From Mycobacterium neglectum (lineage in GTDB: Bacteria > Actinomycetota > Actinomycetes > Mycobacteriales > Mycobacteriaceae), in contig NZ_NVQE01000042.1 in the NCBI RefSeq assembly GCF_002591975.1, positions 1 to 49,193 of the forward strand: 49,193 nucleotides of DNA, read 5' to 3'. The notes under the pieces were generated by a model that searched no databases, was not told the origin of the DNA, and saw nothing but the letters and a program-made list of their open reading frames with translations. A program made the position numbers and the translations under genes. This document shows positions 1 through 8,449 of this stretch, in pieces; position 1 is the stretch's first letter, and each line of letters begins with the position of its first letter.

Positions 1-117
1 CTTCCCAACCAGCGCGTCAACGCCGGTCTTGATCAGAGAACCTTGGACTTCAGATCATCCCCGGGAAGGTGCGCCCACTTTCATGCCGCCCCACCGAGGG
101 TCATCCACAGGTTCTGA
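1..117 (+). pseudogene. C-terminal end of a probable IS transposase (partial, left edge)
   Basis: Frame 1 is open from the first base to a TGA at 115-117. It ends in a basic, histidine-rich tail (RCAHFHAAPPRVIHRF) of the kind seen at the C-terminus of actinobacterial transposases. Homology of the neighbouring phzF gene stops at about 122, so 1 to ~125 looks like the outer end of an inserted element whose transposase stop lies inside the terminal sequence. The rest of the element is outside the window and no IS family can be named from 38 residues. It could instead be unrelated filler sequence. Confidence 0.35.
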
Positions 118-121
118 TCAT

Positions 122-235
122 TGCTCGCTGGCGATCGGTGGGCTCAACAGTGCTGTTGTCGACTACGCCCAGCGGATTTCCATAGTTGCCGTCCACGTCG
201 GTGAATACCCGCAGAACTGTTACGTCGATGGCCAT
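122..235 (-). pseudogene. Truncated 5' end of a PhzF-family gene (Rv2716 type)
   Basis: Reading leftward from the ATG at 235, the first 38 codons give MAIDVTVLRVFTDVDGN.., GNPLGVV and DRQR. This is the typical N-terminus of PhzF/diaminopimelate-epimerase-fold isomerases. In M. tuberculosis a PhzF-like gene (Rv2716) lies next to the hydrolase Rv2715, as here. After DRQR the expected sequence is lost, and the frame runs only to a TGA at 101-103. About 240 residues are missing, so the gene cannot make the enzyme. The loss coincides with the putative IS end at 1-125, suggesting disruption by insertion. Whether the rest of the gene lies further left cannot be seen. Confidence 0.6.
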
Positions 236-272
236 GGCACCGATGCTACTTACCGGAGTTGCGCCGCAATCG

Positions 273-1295
273 TCAGGTGGCGCTGCGCTCGTCGTGGCCC
301 ATCGCGTCGAGAACGGCATCCCGGGTGTCGGCCGGGCCCGAAATCGTGCCCTTCTCGATGCCGGTCCGCAGCAGTCCGCGGAGATAATCCTGGTCGTAGA
401 CGGCGGGTTCGGTGGAACCGATGAATCGTTCCACTGCCTCGACGAATCGGTCGGGATCGTCGTGAAACGGGAAGTGGCCGGAACCGTCGAAGATCTCCAA
501 ATGTGAGCCGGGCATCGCCGCGTGCGCCATGCGGGCGTGACTTACCGGAATTACCGAGTCTCCGCTTCCCCAAATCAGTTGCACCGGAACGGATTGTGTC
601 AAGTAACATCGGTCGAGCATCGTGACGACCTGGCCTCGCCAGTCGACGACAGCCCGCAGCGTGCGCGCGAACGCGGACGATGCGGTGGGCTCCGGTAGGT
701 CGGCGAGGATCCGCAGCACATCGGGCAAGTCGCGCCCCAGCGGGGTGGAACCGAACACGGTGCCCGCCACGCGCCCGGCGACCTGCAACGTGGGCAACAC
801 GAGAGGCAGTCGGAGGAACGCCAGCGCCTCGCTGCCCATGGGAAGTGAGGCGATCCGCAATGCGATGTTGACGTCTTTTGTGACACCGCCGGCGCCCACG
901 AGGATCAGCCGCTCGACCAGTTGGGGGAACTGATAGGCGAATTGCATCGCGACACCGCCACCCAGTGAGTGGCCGACGACGGTCACTTTATCGACGTCGA
1001 GCACGCTGAGCAGGTCTCTCATGCCGTTGGCGTACGCGGCCACCGAGTAGTCGGCGCGGGGCTTATCGGACTTTCCGTGACCCAGCAGATCTGGAGCGAT
1101 GACGGTGAATCGCTGCGCCAGCTTGGATTGGACCGTGCTCCAAGTGGTGGAGTTGTCGCCGATGCCGTGAATCAGCAGAATCGCAGGTCCAGAGCCCGCT
1201 ACTCGAAAAGCGCGCCGATATCCATGAATGGTGCGGAACTGCAACTCGGGTGTGAGTTCCCGCACGGGTCGCAGATTGGGCGATCGCGCAGCCAT
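273..1295 (-). CDS. Alpha/beta-fold hydrolase (Rv2715 type)
   Basis: This 340-residue protein has the alpha/beta-hydrolase layout. An oxyanion-loop HGIG motif lies near residues 43-46 and the nucleophile elbow GHSLGG has Ser110. A late Asp in GSGDSVIP and a His in SGHFPF complete the Ser-Asp-His triad. There is no signal peptide, so it is probably cytosolic. Substrate is unknown; relatives cleave C-C or ester bonds. It ends 37 bp before the truncated phzF gene and starts just upstream of the PAC2 gene on the same strand (33 bp apart), so it is probably the last gene of a PAC2-hydrolase unit. Family assignment is secure; specific function is not. Confidence 0.9.
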   Translation of the reverse strand: MAARSPNLRPVRELTPELQFRTIHGYRRAFRVAGSGPAILLIHGIGDNSTTWSTVQSKLAQRFTVIAPDLLGHGKSDKPRADYSVAAYANGMRDLLSVLDVDKVTVVGHSLGGGVAMQFAYQFPQLVERLILVGAGGVTKDVNIALRIASLPMGSEALAFLRLPLVLPTLQVAGRVAGTVFGSTPLGRDLPDVLRILADLPEPTASSAFARTLRAVVDWRGQVVTMLDRCYLTQSVPVQLIWGSGDSVIPVSHARMAHAAMPGSHLEIFDGSGHFPFHDDPDRFVEAVERFIGSTEPAVYDQDYLRGLLRTGIEKGTISGPADTRDAVLDAMGHDERSAT

Positions 1296-1327
1296 TGCGA
1301 CAACTTAGCTGCCCTTTCGGTCTGACG

Positions 1328-2296
1328 CTATTTGGCGTCGTCGTCCTTGCCCCTGTCCTGCTGACGGAGGAACCGTTCGAACTCCGCACCGAGCTCGTCA
1401 CCGCTGGGCAGGTCCTCATCGTGGGCAAGCAGGGAACGGTTCTCCTGAGCAGTGGTGAAGGCGTCGTACTGATGCTCCAGTGCGGTCACCACCTGCGCCA
1501 CTTCAGCGCTGCCCTCGACCTGCTCATTGATTTTGGCCTGTACTTCGGCGCCCGCCGCATCCAGCGCCTCCAGCGGAATCTGCAGTGATCCGCACTTGGC
1601 GACCTCGGCGAGAAGTACCTCCGCGGCGGCGGGATAGTCAGTCTGGGCCAAATAGTGCGGCACGTGAACGGTGAAGCCGACGACTTCGTACCCGTGCTGA
1701 GACATCCGGAATTCCAACAGGTTTGACACGCTGCCGGGCACCTGCAACTCGCCCACCCACGGTTGGTGTTCGGCGATCAGTTCTTTGTTGTTGGCGTGCG
1801 CAGTCATCGTGATGGGACGGGTGTGCGGGACGGCCATCGGGATGGCTCCCAAACCGATCACTCGGCGCACGCCCAGCCGTTCGGCCAGCAGTCGCACGGC
1901 GGTCAGGAATCGCTCCCAGCGCAGATCCGGTTCCATGCCCGCGAGCAGCAGGAACGGTGTGCCCACGCTGTCGTGCATCGCGTAGAGGCTGAGCTCCGGT
2001 TCCTCGTAGTGGGTGAAATGGTCGGTTTTGAAGGTCATCAGCGGACGCCGCGACCGATAATCCAGCAGTTCGTCGATGGCGAAGGAGGCCACCAACTCGG
2101 TGTCCAGCGTGTTCTTGAGGTGCTCGGCGGCCAGCCGAATGGCGTGCCCGGCGTCGGAAAAGCCCTCGAGTGCGTGAAGCATCACCGGTCCCCGGCCGTC
2201 AGGTGACGTCAGTTGTGGCGCCGGGAACTCCAACTCGTACATGCCGGTCTGATCCGGCTGGTATTGCTGCTGCGGTTGATCTGCTTCGTCGGTCAT
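1328..2296 (-). CDS. PAC2 family protein (Rv2714 type)
   Basis: A 322-residue PAC2-family protein; the family name comes from the proteasome assembly chaperone 2 fold. The start at 2296 was chosen because GAGGAGG lies a suitable distance upstream, whereas the longer frame to 2341 adds only an arginine-rich, non-conserved leader. The sequence shows the family core (ALEGFSDAG near the N-terminus, FLLLAGMEPDLRWERF, and GVRRVIGLGAIPMAVPHTRP mid-protein) and an acidic, glutamine-rich C-terminus. M. tuberculosis Rv2714 is the counterpart. Actinobacteria have proteasomes, so a chaperone-like role has been suggested for the family, but its function is not established. It lies between sthA and the hydrolase on the same strand. 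Confidence 0.9.
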   Translation of the reverse strand: MTDEADQPQQQYQPDQTGMYELEFPAPQLTSPDGRGPVMLHALEGFSDAGHAIRLAAEHLKNTLDTELVASFAIDELLDYRSRRPLMTFKTDHFTHYEEPELSLYAMHDSVGTPFLLLAGMEPDLRWERFLTAVRLLAERLGVRRVIGLGAIPMAVPHTRPITMTAHANNKELIAEHQPWVGELQVPGSVSNLLEFRMSQHGYEVVGFTVHVPHYLAQTDYPAAAEVLLAEVAKCGSLQIPLEALDAAGAEVQAKINEQVEGSAEVAQVVTALEHQYDAFTTAQENRSLLAHDEDLPSGDELGAEFERFLRQQDRGKDDDAK

Positions 2297-2422
2297 CTCC
2301 ACGCCTCCTCTACGGTGCGCAGGCGGTGATCGCCTTCCCATCGTATTAACCAGTGTCGCCCATGTGGCGTTCCCGCAACGCCTGACCCCGGCTCTGACCG
2401 GTCGCGGCGTAGCGGCGGAGGG

Positions 2423-3829
2423 CTAGTGGCGAAACTGATTCAGCGCGCGCAGCTTGTTCATCACGTCCAGCGCAGCGACCTTGTAGGCCTCCGAGAACGT
2501 GGGATAGTTGAAAACCGCATCTACGAGGTACTCGATCGTGCCGCCGCAACCCATCACAGCCTGGCCGATGTGGACCATCTCGGTCGCGCTCGTCCCAAAG
2601 ATGTGCACACCGAGCAGCTTCAAATCGTCCGTCGACACCAGCAGTTTGAGCATGCCGTAGGAGTCGCCGGCGATCTGGCCACGCGCCAGTTCGCGATAAC
2701 GCGACACTCCGACCTCATAGGGCAGGCACTTCTTGGTCAGCTCGACCTCGGTGGCGCCCACGTAGGACACCTCGGGGATCGAGTAGATGCCGATGGGCTG
2801 AAGGTCGGTCATGCCCTTGGCCGGTTCACCGAACGCGTGGTAGGCGGCCAGCCTGCCTTGATCCATCGACGTGGCGGCCAGCGCCGGAAAGCCGATCACG
2901 TCGCCGACGGCGTAGATGTGGTCGACCGTGGTTGCGAAATTGCTGTCGACGGTGATGCGCCCGCGGGGGTCGGTTTCGAGGCCGGCGTTGGGCAGGTCGA
3001 GGTGTTCGGTCTGACCCTGCCTGCCCGCGGAGTACATCACCGTTTCGGCCGGGATCTGTTTCCCACTGGCCAGCGTCGTCACCGTGCCAGCGGCGCCGAC
3101 GTCGACGGCGGTCACCTCCTCGCCGAAGCGGAACGTCACCGCGAGGTCGCGCAGATGGAACTTCAGCGCCTCGATGATCTCCGGGTCGCAGAAGTCGAGC
3201 ATGTCGTTGCGCTTTTCGACCACGGTCACCTTGGTGCCCAATGCGGCGAACATCGAGGCGTATTCGATGCCGATCACCCCGGCGCCCACGACCACCATGG
3301 TGGTGGGCAGCGATTTGAGATCCAGGATGCCGTCGGAGTCCAGGACGCGGTCTTCGTCGAACTCGACGCCGGCCGGGCGCGCGGGCTTGGTGCCGGTGGC
3401 GATGACGATGTACTCACCGCTGACGGTGGTGCGCTCGCCGCGGGTGGGTTCCTCGACCAGCACGGTGTGCGCGTCGAGGAACCGACCGTGGCCCTGGATG
3501 AGGTCGATGCGGTTGCGCATGAGTTGCGACCGCACGACGTCCTGCTCCTTGCCGATCACGTGGGAGGTGCGTGCGAGCAGGTCGGCGGTGGTGATCTTCT
3601 CCTTGACGCGGTAACTCGCCCCGTACAACTCGCGTTGGCTCATGCCCGTGAGATAGACCACTGCCTCGCGCAGCGTCTTCGAGGGGATGGTCCCGGTGTT
3701 CACACAAACCCCGCCCAGCATTCGGCCGCGTTCGATGACCGCCACCGTCTTGCCGAGTTTTGCGGCCGCGATCGCGGCTTTCTGGCCACCCGGACCCGAA
3801 CCGATGACGACGAGGTCGTATTCGACCAT
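2423..3829 (-). CDS. sthA: Soluble pyridine nucleotide transhydrogenase
   Basis: SthA is a cytosolic FAD enzyme that passes reducing equivalents between NADPH and NAD+. The N-terminal Rossmann motif GSGPGGQKAA binds FAD. The segment GGVCVNTGTIPSK has Thr where dihydrolipoamide dehydrogenase has its second redox Cys, which separates transhydrogenases from Lpd. A second dinucleotide motif GAGVIGIEYAS and the C-terminal dimerisation domain follow. The chosen ATG gives 468 residues, the family length. The frame extends upstream to 3895, with another ATG at 3838, but the extra residues are not conserved. M. tuberculosis Rv2713 is nearly identical. It is divergent from the lipoprotein gene. Confidence 0.96.
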   Translation of the reverse strand: MVEYDLVVIGSGPGGQKAAIAAAKLGKTVAVIERGRMLGGVCVNTGTIPSKTLREAVVYLTGMSQRELYGASYRVKEKITTADLLARTSHVIGKEQDVVRSQLMRNRIDLIQGHGRFLDAHTVLVEEPTRGERTTVSGEYIVIATGTKPARPAGVEFDEDRVLDSDGILDLKSLPTTMVVVGAGVIGIEYASMFAALGTKVTVVEKRNDMLDFCDPEIIEALKFHLRDLAVTFRFGEEVTAVDVGAAGTVTTLASGKQIPAETVMYSAGRQGQTEHLDLPNAGLETDPRGRITVDSNFATTVDHIYAVGDVIGFPALAATSMDQGRLAAYHAFGEPAKGMTDLQPIGIYSIPEVSYVGATEVELTKKCLPYEVGVSRYRELARGQIAGDSYGMLKLLVSTDDLKLLGVHIFGTSATEMVHIGQAVMGCGGTIEYLVDAVFNYPTFSEAYKVAALDVMNKLRALNQFRH

Positions 3830-3971
3830 GGAACCCATGGCCAAAGGTTTACGCCGGTTGCGCGGTTCTTGCACGCCGACGGGCACCAACAACACAGGAA
3901 ATTAATCACCCGTTCGGCAACTCGAGTCTGCTACGCGCGCCTGACCGGCGGCCCGGCATACCGGTGAGACG

Positions 3972-4661
3972 ATGACGCCGATGGTCGACATGCTGTCGCG
4001 GTGCATGCGCGGATGCGCGCTGCTGATGGCAGCGCTGCTTCTGGCCGCATGCAGTCGGGTGATCGTCGGGACGACGCAGGCCGCCGAGGCGGACGAAGAA
4101 AACCCGCCGGTCCCGATTGCACAGTTGCTCATCGAACCCGATCGGTTCCCACCCCAATATCGGGCCGCAGTGCTCGATGACGCAGCGGTTGATCGCGCAC
4201 TGCAGGACATCGACGGTATTCCGACGGGTTATGTAGTCAGTCCTGTCGACTGCACACCGCCGGCGCTGTGGCATACCGAGGCGGTAGCCGTGGAGGGCGT
4301 TGACAGTGCGACCGCGAGCAGGCTCATCGTCGTCGTGACCCGCCCGGTCCCGCCGCTGGTCACGCGGCTGGATCAACTGCGCAGATGCCCCACTTTCGAC
4401 GTGGGTCAGGGTGAGGACGCGATCACGGTGAACGTGACAGTGCTGCCTGCTCCGCCGGTCGACGCGGACGACGCCTACGCCGTCGAACAGACGGTGACGT
4501 CGCCGGAATCCGAGCGCACCACACTCACCTTCGCCGCCCAGATCGGCGACGCTCGGGTCAGCGCCACCTGGCTGCAGGATCCGGCATCCGACGAGGCGGA
4601 CACGTCGTCGCTGGACGCGGTGTTCAGGGACGCCGTGGTGAAACTGCGTCGCGACCGCTAG
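3972..4661 (+). CDS. Putative lipoprotein (DUF5642-like)
   Basis: This 229-residue exported lipoprotein has a basic start, a hydrophobic core and a lipobox LLAAC with lipidated Cys27. The mature part carries two further cysteines (VDCTPP and RRCPTFD) and resembles the mycobacterial DUF5642 lipoproteins of unknown role. The ATG at 3972 follows a weak GGTGAG; an in-frame ATG at 3981 would still give a complete signal peptide. It lies between sthA and the DUF4192 gene. I do not recall a counterpart at this place in M. tuberculosis, so it may be an accessory gene of environmental mycobacteria. The DUF label is from memory and less certain than the lipoprotein call. Confidence 0.8.
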   Translation: MTPMVDMLSRCMRGCALLMAALLLAACSRVIVGTTQAAEADEENPPVPIAQLLIEPDRFPPQYRAAVLDDAAVDRALQDIDGIPTGYVVSPVDCTPPALWHTEAVAVEGVDSATASRLIVVVTRPVPPLVTRLDQLRRCPTFDVGQGEDAITVNVTVLPAPPVDADDAYAVEQTVTSPESERTTLTFAAQIGDARVSATWLQDPASDEADTSSLDAVFRDAVVKLRRDR

Positions 4662-4750
4662 TTATCCCCAACCGCAGATTCATCCCCACGAACGCTTCGC
4701 GCGGCGTTGTGGCGCGCGGGTAAGTGGGTCCGGCCCACCACGGTGGGGGC

Positions 4751-5788
4751 ATGACAACGCAATCGCCCGACTTCAGTCTGAACCGCCCCGGCGTTCTGAT
4801 CGCCGCCCTGCCCGCAGTCCTGGGCTTCGTGCCCGAGAAGTCGCTCGTCTTGGTGACGGTCGATCGCGGAGAGATGGGATGCGTTATGCGCGTTGATCTT
4901 TCCGATGAGCTGTCCGACACGGTCGAGCACATCGCAGAAGTGGCCGCCACCGCAGAACCTGACGCAGCAATCGCGGTCGTAGTCGACGAGAGCGGTGCAA
5001 CCTGCCGGATGTGCAACGACGACTACCGCCAGCTGGCCGCCGCCCTGTCTTCGGCGCTGGCCGAGCGCGGCATCGAATTGTTGGCCGCGCACGTCGTCGA
5101 CCGGGTCGCCGTCGGGGGACGGTGGCACTGTGCGGACGGCTGCGGCCACGCGGGCACCGTCGAGGACCCGTCCGCGTCGCCGTTGGCCGTGGCGGCTGTC
5201 TTGGACGGGCGCAGGCTCTATGCGCGACGCACAGAGCTTCAGGACGTCATTGCCGTCGTCGATCCGGCCCGCAGCGCGGCTATGGCCGAGGCGATCGGCA
5301 CGTGCGACATCGACCGGCCGGATGCCGCCGTGCGAAGCGACGTCGAGGCGGCGATCGCCGCGGCCGCGCATGTCGCCGACGGGCGGCCGCTGTCCGATGA
5401 GACGGCCGCCCGGCTGGCGTGCGCATTGACCGATCCGCTGGTGCGCGACACCCTCTATGCGCTGGCGGTGGGGGAGGACGCAGGAGCGGCTGAGTCGCTG
5501 TGGGCTGAACTGGCACGAACGCTTCCAGAGCCTTGGCGCGTGGAAGCGCTTGTGCTGCTGGCATTCTCGGCATACGCGCGCGGCGATGGGCCGCTGGCCG
5601 GCGTGTCGTTGGACGCGGCGCTACGGTGCGACGACAGCCATCGCATGGCGGGCATGCTCGACACGGCACTGCAATCGGGGATGCGGCCGGAGCAGATCCG
5701 AGACTTGGCGACGACCGGATACCGGTTGGCCAACCGTCTGGGGGTGCAGCTGCCACCCAGACGCGCGTTCGGGCGCCGTGCCGGGTGA
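4751..5788 (+). CDS. DUF4192 domain protein (Rv2712c type)
   Basis: A 345-residue cytosolic protein of the DUF4192 family. The hallmark opening (RPGVLIAALPAVLGFVPEKSLVL) lies at residues ~11-34, where family members contain a P..LGF.P..S motif. The remainder is alanine- and aspartate-rich with helical repeats, ending in a basic tail. The start at 4751 follows GGTGGGGG; the track's longer frame from 4724 adds nine unconserved residues. Function is unknown across the family. It converges with ideR, only 16 bp separating the stops. The counterpart in M. tuberculosis lies next to ideR in the same convergent arrangement. Confidence 0.88.
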   Translation: MTTQSPDFSLNRPGVLIAALPAVLGFVPEKSLVLVTVDRGEMGCVMRVDLSDELSDTVEHIAEVAATAEPDAAIAVVVDESGATCRMCNDDYRQLAAALSSALAERGIELLAAHVVDRVAVGGRWHCADGCGHAGTVEDPSASPLAVAAVLDGRRLYARRTELQDVIAVVDPARSAAMAEAIGTCDIDRPDAAVRSDVEAAIAAAAHVADGRPLSDETAARLACALTDPLVRDTLYALAVGEDAGAAESLWAELARTLPEPWRVEALVLLAFSAYARGDGPLAGVSLDAALRCDDSHRMAGMLDTALQSGMRPEQIRDLATTGYRLANRLGVQLPPRRAFGRRAG

Positions 5789-5804
5789 AGCCGCGAACGC
5801 GGAG

Positions 5805-6500
5805 TTAGACCTTCTCGACCTTCACGGCGTGCGCCATATGGTGGGGCAATTCGACCTGTTCGTGGCCGGGGATCACGATCATCACGCCGCCGTGGTCGTT
5901 GGCTTCGACGGTCACGCGGGCGTTGGGCACCACGCCGGCGTCCTTGAGTCGTCCGATGAGCTCGACGTCACCCTGGACATGTTCGGTCAGTTGGCGCACA
6001 ACGACTGCGACGGGCATTCCGGCGGGCAACTCGGTGAGCCGAACCAGGTTGATCTGGTCGGCGCCCGACCCGCTGGAGGCCAGACCGAGCTCAGCCAGGC
6101 CTGGAATGGGATTGCCGAAAGGGGAGGTGGTGGGGTTGTCGAGAACCCGCACCAGGCGGCGCTCGACGTCCTCGCTCATGACGTGTTCCCAGCGACAGGC
6201 CTCGGCGTGTACTTCCTCCCACGGCAGCCCGATCACGTCGACCAGGAGCCGCTCAGCGAGCCGGTGCTTGCGCATCACGGCGATGGCCAGGCCGCGGCCC
6301 TTGTCGGTGAGCTGGAGGTGCCGGTCGCCTGCTACGTGCAGCAGGCCGTCGCGTTCCATCCGGGAGACGGTCTGGCTGACGGTGGGGCCGCTCTGGTCCA
6401 AGCGTTCAGCGATGCGCGCACGCAGCGGCACTACGCCCTCTTCCTCGAGGTCGTAGATGGTCCGCAGGTACATCTCGGTGGTATCGACCAGATCGTTCAT
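5805..6500 (-). CDS. ideR: Iron-dependent transcriptional regulator IdeR
   Basis: IdeR is the DtxR-family Fe(II)-activated regulator that represses siderophore and iron-uptake genes and activates iron storage. The start at 6500 follows a strong GGAGGG and gives 231 residues, the family length. Residues 1-70 form the winged helix-turn-helix (recognition helix near SGPTVSQTVSRM). The metal ligands are in place: Met10, Cys102, Glu105 and His106 for the primary site, and His79, Glu83 and His98 for the ancillary site. A C-terminal SH3-like domain follows. It lies downstream of sigB, but a hairpin and a separate putative -10 suggest its own transcript. I found no IdeR box in this window. Confidence 0.97.
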   Translation of the reverse strand: MNDLVDTTEMYLRTIYDLEEEGVVPLRARIAERLDQSGPTVSQTVSRMERDGLLHVAGDRHLQLTDKGRGLAIAVMRKHRLAERLLVDVIGLPWEEVHAEACRWEHVMSEDVERRLVRVLDNPTTSPFGNPIPGLAELGLASSGSGADQINLVRLTELPAGMPVAVVVRQLTEHVQGDVELIGRLKDAGVVPNARVTVEANDHGGVMIVIPGHEQVELPHHMAHAVKVEKV

Positions 6501-6523
6501 TTCGCAACCCTCCGTCACCGGTG

Positions 6524-6529
6524 AGTCTA
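6524..6529 (-). promoter_or_regulatory. Putative -10 element of ideR
   Basis: On the minus strand the hexamer TAGACT fits the mycobacterial TAnnnT -10 pattern. It would start transcription about 17 nt before the ideR ATG, with GGAGGG inside the short leader. No good -35 is seen, which is common in mycobacteria. Confidence 0.4.
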
Positions 6530-6559
6530 CCGGCCGAGCGGCCTGAACTGCGGCGCTAC

Positions 6560-6587
6560 GCTCGCCGACACGTGCTCGCCGACACGT
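6560..6587. repeat. 14-bp perfect tandem duplication upstream of ideR
   Basis: Two head-to-tail copies of GCTCGCCGACACGT occupy 6560-6573 and 6574-6587, between the sigB terminator hairpin and the putative ideR -10. Each copy holds most of the palindrome CACGTG at its junction. It may be a simple duplication or a pair of binding sites. Confidence 0.75.
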
Positions 6588-6595
6588 GGACGTAA

Positions 6596-6625
6596 GAATG
6601 CCCGCCGGCGAACCGGCGGGCATTC
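6596..6625 (-). terminator. Hairpin terminator downstream of sigB
   Basis: A perfect 13-bp inverted repeat (GAATGCCCGCCGG, loop CGAA, then its complement) begins 13 bp after the sigB stop. There is no T-tract on the minus strand, as is often true of mycobacterial terminators. It should separate sigB from ideR transcription, at least partly. Confidence 0.75.
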
Positions 6626-6638
6626 AGGGAAAACGCTC

Positions 6639-7598
<960 letters not shown>

Positions 7599-7633
7599 GA
7601 CGGCCTCCTGATCGGGTCGAACTGTCATGAGCT

Positions 7634-7662
7634 ATAACGCTCATCTGCCCCTAGGAGTTCCC
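7634..7662 (-). promoter_or_regulatory. SigE/SigH-type promoter of sigB
   Basis: On the minus strand GGGAAC (7657-7662) and CGTTAT (ending 7634) match the extracytoplasmic-stress consensus GGAAC ... CGTT. The spacer between GGAAC and CGTT is 17 bp. Transcription would start near 7629, about 30 nt before the sigB ATG. In M. tuberculosis sigB is known to be driven by SigE/SigH from such a promoter; here the match is by eye. Confidence 0.75.
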
Positions 7663-7745
7663 ACGCATCGGCCGGTTCACACCTTCTGATCTGCGGTTAT
7701 TCGCAGTCGACCTGAGAATGTGCTGAGAATAGCGAAAGAAAATCC

Positions 7746-8147
7746 TCAGCCCGCGACATCGCGGGGTGGCTCGCCTTCGTCAGATTGCCGCACCGAGTGT
7801 GCGCGATACTCCAGCGCGGGTCGTTCGGCCGTCGGAAACAGGGGAATTCGCCGTGCCGACTCGTAGCGCCGCGGTTCCTCGGCACTTCGCGGCGGACGGT
7901 CATTGGCGATCAGCACGGCGATCCACGGCAAGGGAATAGACGCCACCAGGATCGCCAGCGAGATGAGTCCGTTCTCCCAGATGCCGTACGCCACCGCGGC
8001 CGCGATGAGCGCGGGTATGCGCCAGAACATCAGCGCCAGGTACTTGCGTACCCGCGCGCGGTGCTGGACTTCGTACGAGGGTGCGGCGCGAGTGATCAGG
8101 ACGGGCCGGCCATCATCATCGAAACTCAGCTCAGGGCTTTGTTTCAT
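7746..8147 (-). CDS. DUF3099 membrane protein (Rv2709 type)
   Basis: A 133-residue protein with a hydrophilic N-terminus carrying the family motif (VLITRAAPSYEVQHRARVRKY, residues ~16-36). Two closely spaced membrane helices follow (about residues 41-58 and 62-81), then a basic cytoplasmic tail. This is the DUF3099 pattern; function is unknown. The ATG at 8147 has GGAG only two bases upstream, and a GTG at 8165 in the same frame is the alternative. It lies upstream of sigB on the same strand and diverges from the DUF3039 gene, as in M. tuberculosis. Confidence 0.85.
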   Translation of the reverse strand: MKQSPELSFDDDGRPVLITRAAPSYEVQHRARVRKYLALMFWRIPALIAAAVAYGIWENGLISLAILVASIPLPWIAVLIANDRPPRSAEEPRRYESARRIPLFPTAERPALEYRAHSVRQSDEGEPPRDVAG

Positions 8148-8212
8148 AGCTCCACTGTTCCACACTCGGCGTCTGCTGTACGTGTCGGAATTCTTACGGG
8201 CAAAATGGTGAC

Positions 8213-8449
8213 ATGCGAACCCAGACCATCGAACGCACCGACACCGACGAACGCGTCGACGACGGGACTGACAGCGACACCCCGAAGTACTTTCACTACG
8301 TCAAGAAGGACAAGATCGCCGAGAGCGCGGTGATGGGTACGCACGTCGTGGCGCTGTGCGGCGAGGTGTTCCCTGTCACGAAGGCCGCAAAACCTGGATC
8401 GCCGGTCTGCCCCGACTGCAAGAAGATCTACGAGAAGCTCAAGACGTAG
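8213..8449 (+). CDS. DUF3039 small protein (Rv2708c type)
   Basis: A 78-residue soluble protein with an acidic N-terminus and a compact C-terminal part. The latter holds HYVKKDKI, a THVVALCGEVF segment and CPDCKK. The spaced cysteines (ALCG and CPDC) suggest a small metal-binding knuckle, but binding is an inference. DUF3039 is conserved across Actinobacteria with no known role. Its 3' end overlaps the end of the convergent YihY gene by 11 bp, so the two transcripts must be antisense to each other at their tails. Confidence 0.88.
   Translation: MRTQTIERTDTDERVDDGTDSDTPKYFHYVKKDKIAESAVMGTHVVALCGEVFPVTKAAKPGSPVCPDCKKIYEKLKT

Noticed and set aside
2366..2382. Hairpin GGCGTT/AACGCC after sthA as a terminator
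   Set aside because: Only six pairs with no T-tract; too weak to call in GC-rich DNA.
2426..3967. 513-codon open frame antisense to sthA
   Set aside because: It mirrors the high-GC sthA gene, has no RBS or family motif and is His/Asp/Gly-rich, as expected from a shadow frame. The same applies to long antisense frames at 22288-23721, 25338-27134, 35769-37256 and 41888-43444.
5805..6638. IdeR box near ideR or sigB
   Set aside because: No close match to TTAGGTTAGGCTAACCTAA was seen in the intergenic sequence.
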